A DNA stretch of 64,000 bases from Mesostigma viride (GCA_009746045.1 RPFO01000156.1:3161262-3225261), one strand, 5' to 3'; positions 43,441 to 57,443 are shown, counted from the stretch's first letter. Made by a program: numbers and translations. The notes: a model not told the origin generated them from the sequence alone.

Positions 43441-45159
43441 CACGTCCCCTGTAGAAACTCAGTCCTAAAAATAGGACTGAGTATACCATCTTTGAGATCA
43501 TGTGGCGGTAAGGGTAGGGGGGTACCCCATATATTTGATATGCATCATAGCACTCAATATCATGCTAATGCTTGGGTATGTGCTTAAAAAATCATATGTT
43601 GACCAAATCATGTAAAATTATACATGACTCTCAACCCTTACTCGCGATTTTGGAATTTTCTGTGGAAGCACGAGTGTGTAAAATCCAATAAAATCCATAT
43701 TCACTATTAAAAATCATAGGCGTGTAGATATTAGAGTTCTTGAACTGTGGAAAAAAACTGGACTCAATTCGGCCACTGGCACTGCCTGAAACATGCAAAA
43801 CACTGCCAGTCCTATAAATAGGACTGGGCCTTGGTAACAAAATGCTAGCATGGGAGTGCGGTCGTACTACACACCACCGTGGCCACCAACCATGCCAATC
43901 AACTCATTTCCCTTCCAGCATAATAGGACAACATGCTTGCATCATCATATTGCAGTTATATTATACCTTATAATGTGTGAGAGCCTATGCAAGCACGTAG
44001 GGAATGGGTTTGGATACCTACCCACGAAAGGTTTTTTTGTGTGTGTTAACCACCAATGTATTGGGCAGGTTAAGCATATTTCAAGTGTCTCTAACAAGAA
44101 TGGACATGGATGAAACTGTTTTGCCTTGCCATGGCATGGCCAACATACTTGCTGGCACATGATGACAGTGGTTTACCACCAAGATCTTTCACTCACCCAT
44201 ATAAGCTTGAAAGCACCCTTGACGAGGCCCATGGCCACACAATTATGCAGTATGAACGTAGCAAAAGAACAACTAACATCTATGAAGGTGTTTAAACCCA
44301 TACAGCGCCTAAAAACCTGCACAACTACACCAGGGCAAGGCAAATGCCTGGCAACATCATCTAAAAAGGGGGTTTTGGAGAGGGGCAGGCAACGGTCAAG
44401 AAAGAGCATCAAGACTCGAAACTGGCAACACCTCGCAAGCTTAAACTCATGTAAGAACATCAAGAAATGATGAGACAACGATATTCCGGCTTTACCTTGC
44501 ATGGCTGGCGTTACCTTGGCCCAGGCGGTGCCCGCAAAAGTGGAACTTTGAGGCACACACACCATGAAGTGACAGAGTGGTCGAAATCATCAAATCTATA
44601 CTGCCACTAAGTCAATTCTATGACCATGCATGATAACAAGTAGAAAGAAACCTATAAACCCTTTGACTTGCGCCGGAAAGCAGTTGTAGTAATCAATTCC
44701 GTCGGCCTGCCTGATCGCAGCTTTTTCCAGCAAGAACGGTGCCGACACCTAGTAAATCGCATTTCCGCGAGCTGAAAATTGACTTGTATCATCTCTATGA
44801 TATATAAAAACTATTTCCTGAGTTTGGCCAGCTATATCGTCGGAAAACGTAAACTGCATGCATGGGCGCAAGCCGCCATGGCTAGGTCGTGCATTTCCGG
44901 AACGCACGTTTCATGTGGAAAAGTACCCTTACCACCTGTTCTTTGACCGTACATTTAGCCGCTCATACCAAATCCAAAAAAATCGCAAAAATATGTCCAA
45001 GAAAGATCTTTTCACGTAGTATTTGAATAAATTTTGAGGGAATTTTTTTGACAAACCTTCCGATCGGGGCAAATTTTCTACGAAACCCCAAATCTCAGTC
45101 CTAAATTTAGGACTGAGTTGAACTCAGTCCTAAAAATAGGTGTGGCTACAGACGACGTG
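43441..45159. mobile_element. TTAA-flanked non-autonomous element inside LINE A (1.7 kb)
   Basis: TIRs CACGTCCCCTGTAG (left) and the reverse complement of CACGTCGTCTGTAG (right) are flanked by TTAA at 43437-43440 and 45160-45163. Deleting the element plus one TTAA restores the LINE frame exactly. Close to each end are hairpins built from AGTCCTA...TAGGACT: 43459-43482 at the left, 45096-45119 at the right, and another internally at 43808-43827. No transposase is recognised. TTAA suggests piggyBac mobilisation although the TIR does not start with CCC. Confidence 0.82.
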
Positions 45160-45163
45160 TTAA

Positions 45164-47404
45164 GAGGCGGTAGCAGTCACCGTGGAGAATATACAGGTGG
45201 AGAATAGTGGTTACAGGGTGGGGGGATGTTATGAAGCCTTCATAGGGGTTAGGGCCACTTAAGCATCCAAAGGGGCGATTAAGGGGGTTGAGGTATATAT
45301 CATTAAAGAATAGGGGTTGGCGTGCAACTTCCTCACGTAGTGTGGGGAATAGTAGGCGGTCGGGTTTAAGTGCCATAAAGCCTTGCCATATACGAGCCCA
45401 GTACCAAGGAAGACCTCTGGTGAGCTTCGGGGAGGGGAGGCGAGCAGTAAGCAGTGCGGCTCCAGAGTGCCAGGAAATACCATTGGAGTGATGAGTAAGA
45501 CGTGAGAGGGTTACACGTGCCAGAAGACATCCAGGGTGGGTGTTGACACCAATGTGGGCAGAGATAACTTGTTTGGCATACACAGACCATAAACGCCATT
45601 GCATATTGTGTAAGCCTAGTCCTCCAAGAGGCCACGGCATAAAAGACATTGACTCTCTGATCCATCCGTGTACCTGGCGGCTGAGATCGCTCGATTTTTT
45701 CCAAACAAAGTTATGCCCCAGTCGTTGAATAAGAGACACGGTGTGTTCATCCGGTGGGTGGGCCTGACCGAAGTACAGCAGCTTGGAGAACAGCAGCTGG
45801 TTCGTAACGAGGACCTTGCCCCGGAGGCTGAGGCGGTGTACGCCAGCCCAGCGGTTGGCCACCTGTTGTACACCAGTAAGTTTGCCCAGTTGTTGTGATT
45901 CGTCGTATAAAAAGGTTTTGACTTCCAATAACCTCCCTTCGGCTGTCCGACCGATAGGGCAGTTATGCAAAAGGTGGTATCCTCCTGGCGGGACCCATGT
46001 CACCGCCAGGTTAGTAGGTTGGAGAGTCGGGTTGGTTGTTCTGCCAATATGCAAGCCCGTGGACTTTTGCACGTTGCAGCGTTGTTGGGAGGCGGTACAG
46101 TATGTAGATATGTTCTCAAGCACAGCATCAACATCACGCAGGGAGGTGCAAATGTTAGTAGTGTCATCGGCGTAAGCAGTTTGAAACAGACCACGTGTGT
46201 GGTGAGGGAGGGGGTAGCCTTGAATACGGCTGTCCTGTTGATGAAGAAAGAAGAGGCCAGCGTGAGCGAGCAGAAAGAGAAGGGGAGAGAGACAGTCGCC
46301 TTGTGGGAGAGAGCGTGTGCTATGGCCTATTTGGGATTTATGTCCATTAATTAGTAGGTGCCAAGTGAGGGATTTGATCATGCCTAGACTGACCTTAATA
46401 AGTTTAGGTCCAAATCCAAGCCCGTGTAGTATAGCCTCGAGGTATTTCCAACATATGCGGTCGAATGCCTTTTCAAAATCCCAAAATAAAATAAGACCTA
46501 TAATATTGTTGCGCCATGCGTCATCAACAATGTCCATGATCATGGTGATGCTGTCGCTGATGTGTAGGTTGGACCTGAATCCAACTTGTTCCGGGCCGAT
46601 CAGATTATCTAGTACACTGTAGAAACGGCGTTGCAAGAGTTTGCTGGCTAGTTTGTAAGGGACTGTGAGCATGCGAATGGGTCTATAATTTTTCCAACTT
46701 GTTTTATCCCCTTTTTTGTGTAAGAGGATGAGGATTGTTTCCGACCACTGGCCCACAACAGTTTCGGTGTTCCAGATTTCCAGGATGCATTGGTATAGAT
46801 CCCTGCCTATGAGGGGCCAGAACGTTTTAAAAAACTCTACTGGAAGGCCATCTGCACCAGGTGCGCTACCGGTTTTGAGATGTTGGAGTGCTAGAGATGT
46901 TTCTTCCATAGTGGGGCTGGCGTCTAGTAGAGCTTGTTGTGACGGAGAGAGGCGGTGGGGAATTGCATCGAGGATTTTTTGTGTGGCTGTATTTGCAGAG
47001 GGGTCGGGTTCTGTCCGGAACAGGGTGGAGAAAAAAGCATGTCCAGATTGTAGGATGTCTTGGGGGGTGGTATGGGTGCCAGTCTCGTCTGTAATTTCTG
47101 TGATGGTGGTTTGTGAGCGCGGGGGTGGGATAAATGCAAAGAATTCCTTATTCATTCGTTCACCCTTGACATGCCACCATGTATTTTCCACATCTAGGGC
47201 TTCTGCGTGGCGTTCAAGGCGTAGCTTATCCATCTCAGTCTGGCACAGTTGCAGTCGTGTTAACTCGTGCGGGGCTAGGCGGGGTTTGGATTGCAACATA
47301 GTAATAACGCGTTTGTAGTAATTGTAGTCTTTGCCTTTTATGCGGCGTTGTTCTAGATCGTAGGCCTTAGAGGAGTCAAGGATGTGCGAGAGGCATGCTT
47401 GCAT
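45164..47404 (-). pseudogene. LINE A reverse transcriptase
   Basis: Reads from about 47404 (in fact continuous with VREQWRDWKTK just upstream, after a frameshift) through LKTGSAPGADGLPVEFFK, NYRPIRMLTVPYKL, the motif A region FWDFEKAFDRICWKYLE, SLPQGDCLSPLLFLL (motif B) and FQTAYADDTTNIC (motif C, YADD). All catalytic aspartates are present. RT copies the element RNA at the nicked target. The frame is interrupted at 45163 by the TTAA element and resumes at 43440. Confidence 0.9.
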
Positions 47405-47466
47405 CCAGAGAGTAGTGCTTGGGTATTCTACTTGCTTGGTTTTCCAGTCCCGCCATTGTTCTCGGA

Positions 47467-48327
47467 CTAGGGGCGAAAGGCGGGGTCAGCCAGCAGCTTT
47501 TTATTGAGGCGAGGGACGCCTGGTCCTCTGGGGGGGCTGGAGTGATACACCATGGTGAGAAGGCAGGGGTAGTGATCAGAAAAAACTGTGGAGCGTATGA
47601 CCTCTGCGTGACAAATGAGGGATGCCCAAAAAGGTGACATAAATATGTAGTCTAGACGGCTAGTGATGCGGGTGCCCTGACGAGTGGACTCTCGAGTATG
47701 CAGATGGTCGCGAGGTTTGATAACATCCTGTAGTGAGAGGCGTGTGAGGTGGTTGGCTAACGAGGTCGTCTCAAGCCCAAGGCCATGGTCTAGGTCAACA
47801 TTAAAGTCACCCATTAGTATGACCTCATGAGATTGGTCCAGGAGGGGGGCAACCATAGCAAACAAATCATCAAAAAATTTTATACGGTCAGAGTGTTCGT
47901 TGGGGGCATATACCGATATAATATAGCCAGTCTTACCGCCCCAGGAGATGCATTGCCGGGTCCAGCGACCCTGCCATGTGTTGGGAGCAGTATCTGTGTG
48001 CTGGGCCCATGGGTGCAGTTGAACATGAGGGTGTGGCGGACGTCGATATTGTAGCAATGCAGTGCCTCCACTAGTCCCCCGTGCCCATGCCCATCTGCGT
48101 TCCATGTCTGGGGTGCGTCTTGTAAAGGATTGTAGCGCTTTGGCGTCTATTCCAGGAAATTTATGTTCTTGTAGGCCTACCCAGATTTCATGAGATGGGC
48201 CGACATAGGGTTGGGTGATACTGGCTAGTTGTGCCTGGAGCGCAGATATTTTAGACTGTCCCTGGGTGCGAACACCATAAGTATTTAAACCCTGAACGTT
48301 CCAAGATATTATAGTAAGTTGACTCAT
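47467..48327 (-). pseudogene. LINE A AP-endonuclease domain
   Basis: It starts MSQLTIISWNVQGLNTYG at 48327. Catalytic motifs of the APE-type endonuclease are present: NVQGLN, LQEHKF, YIISVYAP, LMGDFNVDL and FSDHYPCL. The frame ends at 47467 through a single-base shift; the next frame continues VREQWRDWKTKQ into the RT domain, so EN and RT were one protein. The enzyme nicks target DNA to prime reverse transcription. Confidence 0.88.
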
Positions 48328-49043
48328 AAGTTAGTAGAAGGGGAGAGAATGCAGAAGGATGCGAGCGTTGGCGTACCTCTCATGCCTTGGAAGACGACGC
48401 ACGCGCCCGCTTGGTTGCGTCGGCTGTGGTGACCGTTGGCTGCGCCCGTTTGGCCGAGGGGTCGTCCTGCGCTGTCGCTTCCTCGAGAGAGCCAGTTGAG
48501 GAGGGCATCATGTCGAGATCATGGGGTAGGACCGGCAGCCGTGCCGCCGGAGCAGGTATGACAACGAGGACAACAGGAGCAATAAAGAGTTAGATAGCGA
48601 AAAAAGGTGTCCCATTCCAGGGGTTATGCTGGGGGAAGCCTGCATTGCACCATCCGTGACTGCAATGTCAGGTTGGGTCTGTATCGGGTGTCATGGTGAC
48701 TTCCGGTCACCGAGTTATGCGAGAGCCTGTTCCTCAGCAGGATCGCATGGTTAAAGGTGTAAAGGGTGAGTAGAAACAGCACTACCAGGAAGCGTCCAGC
48801 TTCCTGAGCTGTTCTACCACTATTCCAGGTCCATTTGTAGTGAGCCGTCACGCTATTCTGTATGCCTCTAGGCATCAGCCGTACTTCCTGTACGCCTTGC
48901 CAGCCGACATCACAGATAGCGTGGCGGCTCAAGGACCAAATGAAAGTTGCTTATATGGGTATCGTTAGACGCACCTTTTCACGGCGAATCCGTTGGTATG
49001 TCGCTGGTCGCGGATGGCCGAAGCTATCGCCTGCTATCCTCTA
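48328..49043 (-). other. LINE A 5' untranslated region
   Basis: No credible ORF. It contains several small inverted repeats, such as gacttccggtcacc and gaagcgtccagcttc, and ends at the 12-bp target copy. Confidence 0.6.
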
Positions 49044-49055
49044 CGCCAACATTTT
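49044..49055. repeat. Shared 12-bp target copy between LINE A and LINE 2
   Basis: CGCCAACATTTT. The same sequence is at 42109-42120, and CGCCAACATTT is at 57433-57443. Confidence 0.85.
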
Positions 49056-50412
49056 CGGGGAAATGGGTATATTTTATTAGCCAATTATGGACCAAAGAGG
49101 TGAGAGGGGAAATGAGTATCAGCGAATCCTAATGAAGGTGGGCACACACACGTGTGGCGGTGACAGGTGAAAGGCTAACAGGGCGCGTTATTAGACCAGG
49201 GAAGCCATTGGACCTGAGTAATGTCGCCATGAGGCATACTGGTGAATACCTGATTACGGCCCAGTAGATCATGAAAAAGCTGGAGCGGGCTGGGCTTGTC
49301 GTTATTGGGCCCTGGGTCCCACACCCTGTGTTGTTCCTGAGCTAACAGCCAGTAGCGGCGCATAGCCGCATTCCATAGGTATATAAAGCGCCGGACTACG
49401 CCGCCGCGGGTATACTCCTCGCGGACCTTAAAGACTGTCTCGTTGCGTATGGTCCAGATCGCGTATAGCATAGTAGTGCGTAGCCATATCCATTCTGCTT
49501 GGGAAACTGAAAGCTCGGTCCCTGGCGTGCCAGCAATACCGAAAATGATGGTACGCACGCTAATTGGGAGAGTGGGTGGCGATGCCGTCCATGCGGCCCA
49601 GATGTTAATGAGCCACGTCCAAACCCCAGGGAGATTACAGTAAAGAAACCTGTGCTCAATGGTTTCACTAGGGTGCGTGCACAGGCATGATGCATCATGA
49701 CCGAAACGCTCGTGGAGCGTAGCGCAGACCCCTATCGCCCTATGCATCAAAAGATGTTGTACATCAGTGGCCCTGCGGTCCACGAGAGGGTGGTCTACCG
49801 CCAGGGTAATCATCTTGACCCAAGTGTAGCCCGGCCAATGTATTCCCCAGCGGGCTCGGCCCGGATGGGGCTGATGGTACTTATGCAACAAGATATCATA
49901 ACCCCAATCTGCGGTGTACTCAAAGATACATTTGCTGGTTCTGATGTCCCCCTTGGTTAAGACCCATCCAAATTCAACCGGGTCCAGATGTAGTAGATCG
50001 AGCCGTGTGTTGCCCACGTGTAGCCATGTAATGCTCTCAACCGGGGATAATGGGTCCGGCTGGATCATGCAAGATCTTGGCACAGACCATGGGACTACGC
50101 GTATGCGGTGACACTGGGAAGCTGGCGTGTACGCATATAAGGTGGATAGTTGATACAGACACCCATTGTGGCCAGAAATAGCTTCCAGCAGTTGTAGTTG
50201 GAGCCCCTCATGTGGCAGAACCGTCACGACTAAACCCTTGCACGCAGGCGTGACTCCGTCGGCGTAGAAGCTAACCCAGTCGCCGGTTATAATTGGCTTG
50301 CGTGGGGCAGTCATCAATGCATGCCACGCAGCTGGTATCGCACTTATAAGAGTTTGCCACGCTTGCAGGGAGGGCATGTGGGAGACCCAAGTGCTGACCT
50401 CGTCGTAGCTGA
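49056..50412 (-). pseudogene. LINE 2, 3' part: tail and C-terminal zinc-binding domain
   Basis: The 3' end starts at 49056 (cggggaaatgggtatattt on plus). The C-terminal domain (to 49175) is open over 400 residues, with CLCTHPSETIEHRFLYC, GVWTWLINIWAAW and IWTIRNETVFK. It is about half identical to the LINE A domain, so a related but separate family. The frame continues across the 3.1-kb insert at 50413 into the RT part at 53519 (RRL then SYDEVSTWVSHMP). Confidence 0.85.
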
Positions 50413-50559
50413 CACATCAATCCGAAAACCCATTTTCTTCCCCTGGAAAATATTTGGAGATGGAATAATGGTCAGTTTGACCTCAAATTTGGCACCAAGG
50501 TTCCTTATCAGATATCTTATGATGTCATGTGGTCAAAAAAATTTTTGGGAGTTGGCAGC

Positions 50560-51350
50560 ATGGTAACATGGTGACATTTGCTAGCAAAAAATACCGTATT
50601 TTCAGCACTTTCTGGCATGTATGCATATATAATGACATCAAATGAACTCAGTTGGGCCTGGAACTTTGCACATGTTCTAAACACATCCCATGCAGCATGC
50701 CCACAAAGTTTCAGGCTGGTTGGATGACACATTGGTGACAAATGCTAGCATAAATACCCAAAAAATGCAGTTTTTCATGGTTTTTTAAGGGTTTTATCAC
50801 ACATATGCATACATAATGACACCAAATGAACTCAGTTGGGCCTGGAACTTTGCACATGTTCTAAACACATCCCATGCAGCATGCCCACAAAGTTTCAGGC
50901 TGGTTGGATGACAAATTGGTAACAAATGCTAGCATAAATACCCAAAAAAAGCAGTTTTTCATGGTTTTCCAAGGGTTTTATCACACATATGCATACATAA
51001 TGACACCAAATGAGCTCAGTTGGAGCTGGAACTTTGCACATGTTCTAAACACATCCCATGCAGCATGCCCACAAAGTTTCAGGCTGGTTGGACGACAAAT
51101 TGGTGACAAATGCTAGCATAAATACCCCAAAATGCAGTTTTTCATGGTTTTCCAAGGGTTCCAACACATGGGTGCCTATATCAATGAACTCTGAACAGCC
51201 TAGAACTTTGCACAGCTCATAAAAACATCTATGTTAACTGCCCACAAGAAATTCAGACTATTTGCATGACCAATAGGTGACAGATGCTAGCAACATTGCA
51301 CAAAAAATGCAGTTCCTAGTAATTGTTTTTCAAGGGTTTCATCCCATAGT
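50560..51350. repeat. 184-bp tandem repeats
   Basis: Three clear units spaced by 184 bp (aatgacatcaaatgaactca at 50631, equivalent positions 50815 and 50999) and a degenerate fourth unit near 51183. Each includes ctggaactttgcacatgttc and cccacaaagtttcaggctgg. Confidence 0.92.
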
Positions 51351-51534
51351 TGCAAGTCAACCATTCCAGTTTGGGATATATAGTCAGGTTCCCAACAACA
51401 CATCTTGATGATATATTATGTGATATTGCAGGAAGGCAGACTTAGGGGCACACGCCCATGATACAACGTCAACATGTACATCAACAACACACACGTAACT
51501 TAGCTAATCATCATAATAAAAAGCACACCTTCCC

Positions 51535-52515
<981 letters not shown>

Positions 52516-53505
52516 ATCAATCATGCATCCATTCATTCATGCATGCATCCACTCATTCATGAACATGCCTCCGTTGGCCAGGGGTTCAAAATGATGCAAC
52601 AGGCACCAAAAAAGGGAGAAGGAGCCGCCTCCCCAACGTGCCGCCCGGCGACGGCAGCGATGGGCCCAGGGGGGGAACAGTGCGCTTTGTCTTGTTCGCC
52701 GGGGGTGAGCCGGCGGGGTGCGGGCACTGTCGCGTTTTATTTAGCCCGCCCGCCCCAGTCCTTCTCGGAGTGCCTTCTCAGGCCATGGCGTCAGGGTAAG
52801 AGTTCGTTTCGCCCGTCGCCGGACGCTTAAACCACTAGACTACGCCGGTTAATTACGACAAGAAAGCGGGTTACGACGATAGAAACCAGTAGATGGTGGT
52901 TCTCCCGCACCCCGGGCACACCAGCGACGTCGGCAGCGAGCCCCGCCCGCAGGTTATGCAGCTGACGATGTTGCTCTGCCCAAGGGAAGTCATAAAGCTG
53001 CAAAAAAAGGGGTAAAAGCGATTAAATCCACGACATGCATTTTTGCCCCTGTCAGCGCTCCTATAAATCTGACTTTTACGGGAAAATTGCGTGCAACATG
53101 GAAACGCAAAATTAAGGGAATCGCTGTGCTGGATTTCTTCGAAATGATATAAGGAATCGTTCGAAAGTGTGCCCTCCCACCAGTAGCGTCTAATCTGTGC
53201 TAGCCATTACCTTGAACACGCAGGGGTGGCTGCGCTCGGCGCGCGAAACTGGCCACTGCTGCGTGTTTGCCCTCGCACACACACACAAAAAAACTGTTTA
53301 CCGACCTTTTTTTTGCAGAATAAATTTCCTTACGTCAATGCCGATCGAACAAGCGAAATCCGGTACAAAATGGCTTCGTAATCCGTGCACAGTAAATTTT
53401 CACGCCACCATAGCCTTCGCAATGAAATTTGCACTCAACATCTCCCGCGCGCACCGAATTTCGTCAATTTCACCCCGGATTTGCCGCGGACACTTCGGCG
53501 CGGCG
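52516..53505. other. Right interior of the TIR element, nothing recognised
   Basis: Contains short direct repeats (atgcatccattcattc) and GC-rich sequence around 52620-52840. No supported exon or transposase. Confidence 0.4.
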
Positions 53506-53518
53506 TCGGATTGATGTG

Positions 53519-56500
53519 GAGCCGTCGATACGTAGCGCCGTGCCCCAGGTAGAGGTCCAGCACCCTGACAATCGGCGGTGACGCGCGCAGAAAGCCATCA
53601 TACGGGTTGTGTCCGTGGAGATTGCCAAGGGGCTTGTTAGTAGCGTCTGTGATTAAGTCATTAAAAAAGAGTGGCTGCCGTGCCACCTCCTCTCGAGTAG
53701 TAGGAAAGACTAGGCGACCCGGCTTGAGCTTATTGTAACCTGTCCATATGCGCTGCCAGTACCATGGGAGTCCTTTGTACGAAATAAGGGTGCTGCCCAG
53801 TATGCCCGCCCCCAGTACGTTGCCACGAGGTGCCACTAGCATGGGTGGAAAGAGAGGCTAGCGTTTCACGTGCAAGCATGCAGCCAGGGTGTGTGTTAAC
53901 GCCCATAAAAACGGATATCACTTGTTTAGCATACAGCGACCACAGACGCCATTGTATGTTGTGGAGCCCGAGGCCCCCGTGCACCCATGACATGAAGGAC
54001 ATCTCTCTGTTGATCCATCCGTGGACCGTGTGGGAGATTAAGCCTTTCTGTTTCCAGACAAAATTGCTGCCAAGGCGTTGGATGAGCTGTGTGGTGGCAT
54101 CATTGGGTGGGTGTGCTTGGCAATAATACAAGACCTTAGAGAACAACAGTTGGTTGACGATCAGGGTTCGCCCTCGTAGGCTCATGCGGTGGACGGCCCC
54201 CCAGCGCCCTGCGGTAAGGAGAACGCCTGCAAGCTTGCCCACGTGGTTGGTTTCATCATACATGAAAGAACGTTGTTCAGCCAAGCGTCCCTCGGGTGTG
54301 CAGCCGATGGGACAATTGTGCAAAAGGTGGTGATCCCCCGGCTTGACCCAGGTCACAGCCAGGTTGGGGAGGGCGTAGCGTAGGGTGTTGGTTTTGCCGA
54401 TATGCAGTCCCGTGGACTTGAGCACATTGCATCGTTGTTGTGTGGCAACAGAATAGGTAGTGATATTATCCATGACAGCATGCACTTCAGGCAGAGAGAT
54501 ACAAACATTTGTTGTGTCATCCACATAAGCCGTTTGGAATATACCTTTACCGTTACCTGTCGGGAAGCCCCGAATGCGAGGATCGTTCTGGTGTAGCCAG
54601 TAGAGTCCTGCGTGGGCCAGAGAAATAGAATAGGGGACATGCAATCTCCTTGTGGTAGCGATCGTGAGCTAGCGCCGGTCGCTGACTTGTGTCCGTCTAT
54701 TAGTAAATACCAAGCCAGGGATTTGATCATACCCATAATGACGGTCATGAGTTGTGGGCCAAATCCTAGTGCGGTTAGAATGTGTTCTAGGTATTCCCAG
54801 CACATACGGTCAAAGGCTTTTTCAAAATCCCAAACAATATGAAACCCTCTATATCGTCGCGCCAGGCTTTTTCCACAATGTCCATGATGAGGGTAATGCT
54901 GTCGTTGATGTGGAGATTGGCCCTAAAGCCCACTTGCTCCGGACCAATGAGGAAGTCTAGGACGGTGTATAAGCGTCGTTGGATTATTTTACTGATGATT
55001 TTGTACGCTACCGTAAGGAGACGGATTGGGCGGTAGTTTTTCCATAGAGTCTTGTCTCCTTTTTTGTACAGTAAGATAAGCGCAGATTCAGCCCATCTGC
55101 CGCTCACCTTACCGTGCCGCCAAATTTCAAGAATACATTCGTAAAATCTATGTGTAGAAGGGACCAGAACGTTTTCCAGAATTCAATAGGCAGACCGTCG
55201 ACCCCGGGGGCGCTACCGGTTTTGATGTGTTCCATAGCTGTTGTGGCCTCTTCCATGGAGGGGATTTGATCGAGTTCCTGCTGTTGAGCTGGTGTAAGGC
55301 GACGGGGAATGGCATGTAGGATTTTTTGCATGGCTGCAGATGAGTCAGGATGGGGTTCGTTTAGAAAGAGAGCTGAGTAGTAACGGTGACCACTCTGTAG
55401 TATGGAGGTGATGTCTCGGTGGCTGCCGTGTTCGTCTTGGATTTCCGTGATAGAGGAGTGAGCTTTAGGGGTAGGAATCAGAGCAAAGAACTCTTTGGTC
55501 ATTCTTTCTCCTACCTGGTGCCACCACAGATTTTCTGAGTCTAGTGCTAATGTGTGACGCTCGAAACGTAGTTTGTCAAGTTCGGTCTGAGCTCTTTGAA
55601 GTTTTGTTAGTTCCGATTGATACAGGGTAGGCTTCGCTTGGAGTTTATTCACTATGCGTTGGTAGTACCGATAGTCCTGTCCTTTCTGGCGGCGGATATT
55701 TTGTGAATACAGTTGGGAAAATTCTAGAATGTTAGCTAGGCCCTCCTGCATCCAGCTGCAGCAGTCTGTGTAGCTACCCTTGCTGGCTCTCCACGACTGC
55801 CAGCGTGTCATGATCTCAAAGTAGTACTTATCGTCCGCGAGTAGGTGTTTGTTTAAGCGGGGAATGCCGGGGCCCCGGGCGGAGTTGGTGTGATGGGCAA
55901 GGGTAACGATGAGTGGGTAGTGATCAGAAAAATTAACAGAACGGTCGACCGATGCGTAGCAAACTAGGTCCGCCCATGCGGGTGTGATGTAGATTTTATC
56001 AAGACGACGAGTAGTGCGTACATTTAAACGTGTGGCCAGCCAAGTGGGCCCGTGGTCTCGTGAGCGGATGACATCCTGTAAGTTCAGGTCCATGATCTGT
56101 TTACTGAAGGCCGCTGTGCGTATAGGGGGGTGTTCATCCAGGTCTATATTGAAATCGCCCATCAACACAATTTCGAACCCCTGTGAGATAAGGTCAGCGG
56201 CCATTTTGAAAGGGAAGGGTAGAATGAGGCTTGATCCGTTGGCTCGGTTGGGGCATATACACTAATAATGTATCCCTTATTTCCTGCCCATGTAATGGAC
56301 TGCCGCGTCCAACGGCCCTGCCATCTAGCCGCGCTGTGTCGGTAGCTATAGCCCAGTCCTGGCATGTCAGCGTAGGGTTGGGAGGTTTACGGTATTGAAT
56401 GAGGGCAGTGCCCCCTTGTGTACCGCGTGCCCATGCCCAACGGTGAACTGTCCTAGGTGCAAGTGCTCTAGCAGCTCTAAGGGCTGTGCGTGTGGCAGCT

Positions 56501-56686
56501 TCTTGGATTTTATGTTCCTGCAGTCCTATCCAAATTTCATGCGGGGCCCACGTAACGCTCGAGCAAGTTGTGTAATGCATTTGCTAATTCTCGTGTGCGA
56601 GGTATTCGCTGTCCCTGCCCTGGTGTGTGTGACCCGTATGTGTTCAGCCCCCTGACATTCCACGATACCAGTGTTAGTTGACTCAT
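53519..56686 (-). pseudogene. LINE 2 endonuclease and reverse transcriptase (frameshifted)
   Basis: From ATG 56686 (MSQLTLVSWNVRGLNTYG) through EN motifs LQEHKIQE, YIISVYAP, LMGDFNIDL and FSDHYPLI. Then IKTGSAPGVDGLPIEFWK, NYRPIRLLTVAYKI, SLPQGDCMSPILFL and FQTAYVDDTTNVC (YVDD). Frames change near 56560, 56200, 55105, 54800, 54600 and 53780. The frame is cut by the TIR element at 53518. Its layout is the same as LINE A. Confidence 0.85.
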
Positions 56687-57432
56687 GTCATTGCAGGGCT
56701 CCAGCGGACCAGGCCGGGTAGGTTCCGTGTAGGTCCCCATGGCGAGGTGAGATTGGACCTGCGAAAGGTGAAAGACACGGCACAACATGACAGGGCGTGG
56801 GCGTGAGATAGTCATTAAAAGAGAGACCTACTGTGCAGTGTGCTGTGAGCAGAACCAAAGCGATTGGAAAGGCTGCATTACACCCACGTTTGGGTAATGG
56901 CAGCAGGTATTGAGAAAAGTCGTTATGGAGGTGTCTTGGTGATAGCGGATCACCTGGTGTGGCGATAACTATTCCATAGTCATTGCGCCTGTGAAAGGGT
57001 AACCGAGGGTACAGGAGGTCACGCTCCAAGGAGACTACTCGCCCACCCAGGTGGAGGGGCCCAGGCCAAGTCCATCCTGCCGATGGGTTTTCGAATCCGA
57101 GCCGTGGCTCACTGACCGAATGCCATAATGGGGTAGCCGTCACTAGAAACAGTGAGGCGAGGGGCGGACTTACGAATTTCGTAAGGCCTGCTCCTTCTAC
57201 CCACACGTTTCAAGTGACGGCTAGCTTTTCCGCCCCTCAAAAGAGATGGCTAGACGTACCTTTTCGTGCTGAATCCGAATCTGCCCTTTGTTTCGCGTTT
57301 AGATTACTACGTAAGGTGCTATCTCGTCCGCCGTCAGGGCCACCATAGCCAGCTGGTGAGCATAGATTCTATAGTTATATATATTCATTGCATATAGTCA
57401 TGAGCATAGATTATATAGTTATATATAGTCAT
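56687..57432 (-). other. LINE 2 5' untranslated region
   Basis: No ORF recognised. It includes a palindrome (cttacgaatttcgtaag, 57170-57186) and, at its 5' edge, two copies of gagcatagatt(c)tatagttatata (about 57357 and 57403). It ends at the 11-bp target copy 57433-57443. Confidence 0.55.
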
Positions 57433-57443
57433 CGCCAACATTT
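57433..57443. repeat. Right-hand copy of the LINE target sequence
   Basis: CGCCAACATTT, matching 42109-42119 and 49044-49054. Confidence 0.8.

Larger units (their letters stand above)
42121..49043 (-). mobile_element. LINE A (full-length or nearly so), interrupted by a TTAA element
   Basis: A non-LTR retrotransposon on the minus strand, about 5.2 kb without the insert. A 12-bp target sequence CGCCAACATTTT flanks it (42109-42120 and 49044-49055). It encodes AP endonuclease, RT and a C-terminal zinc-binding domain, with an untranslated 5' region of about 700 bp. No GAG-like ORF1 was recognised. Damage is light: one frameshift near 47470 and the insertion at 43437-45163. Confidence 0.88.
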
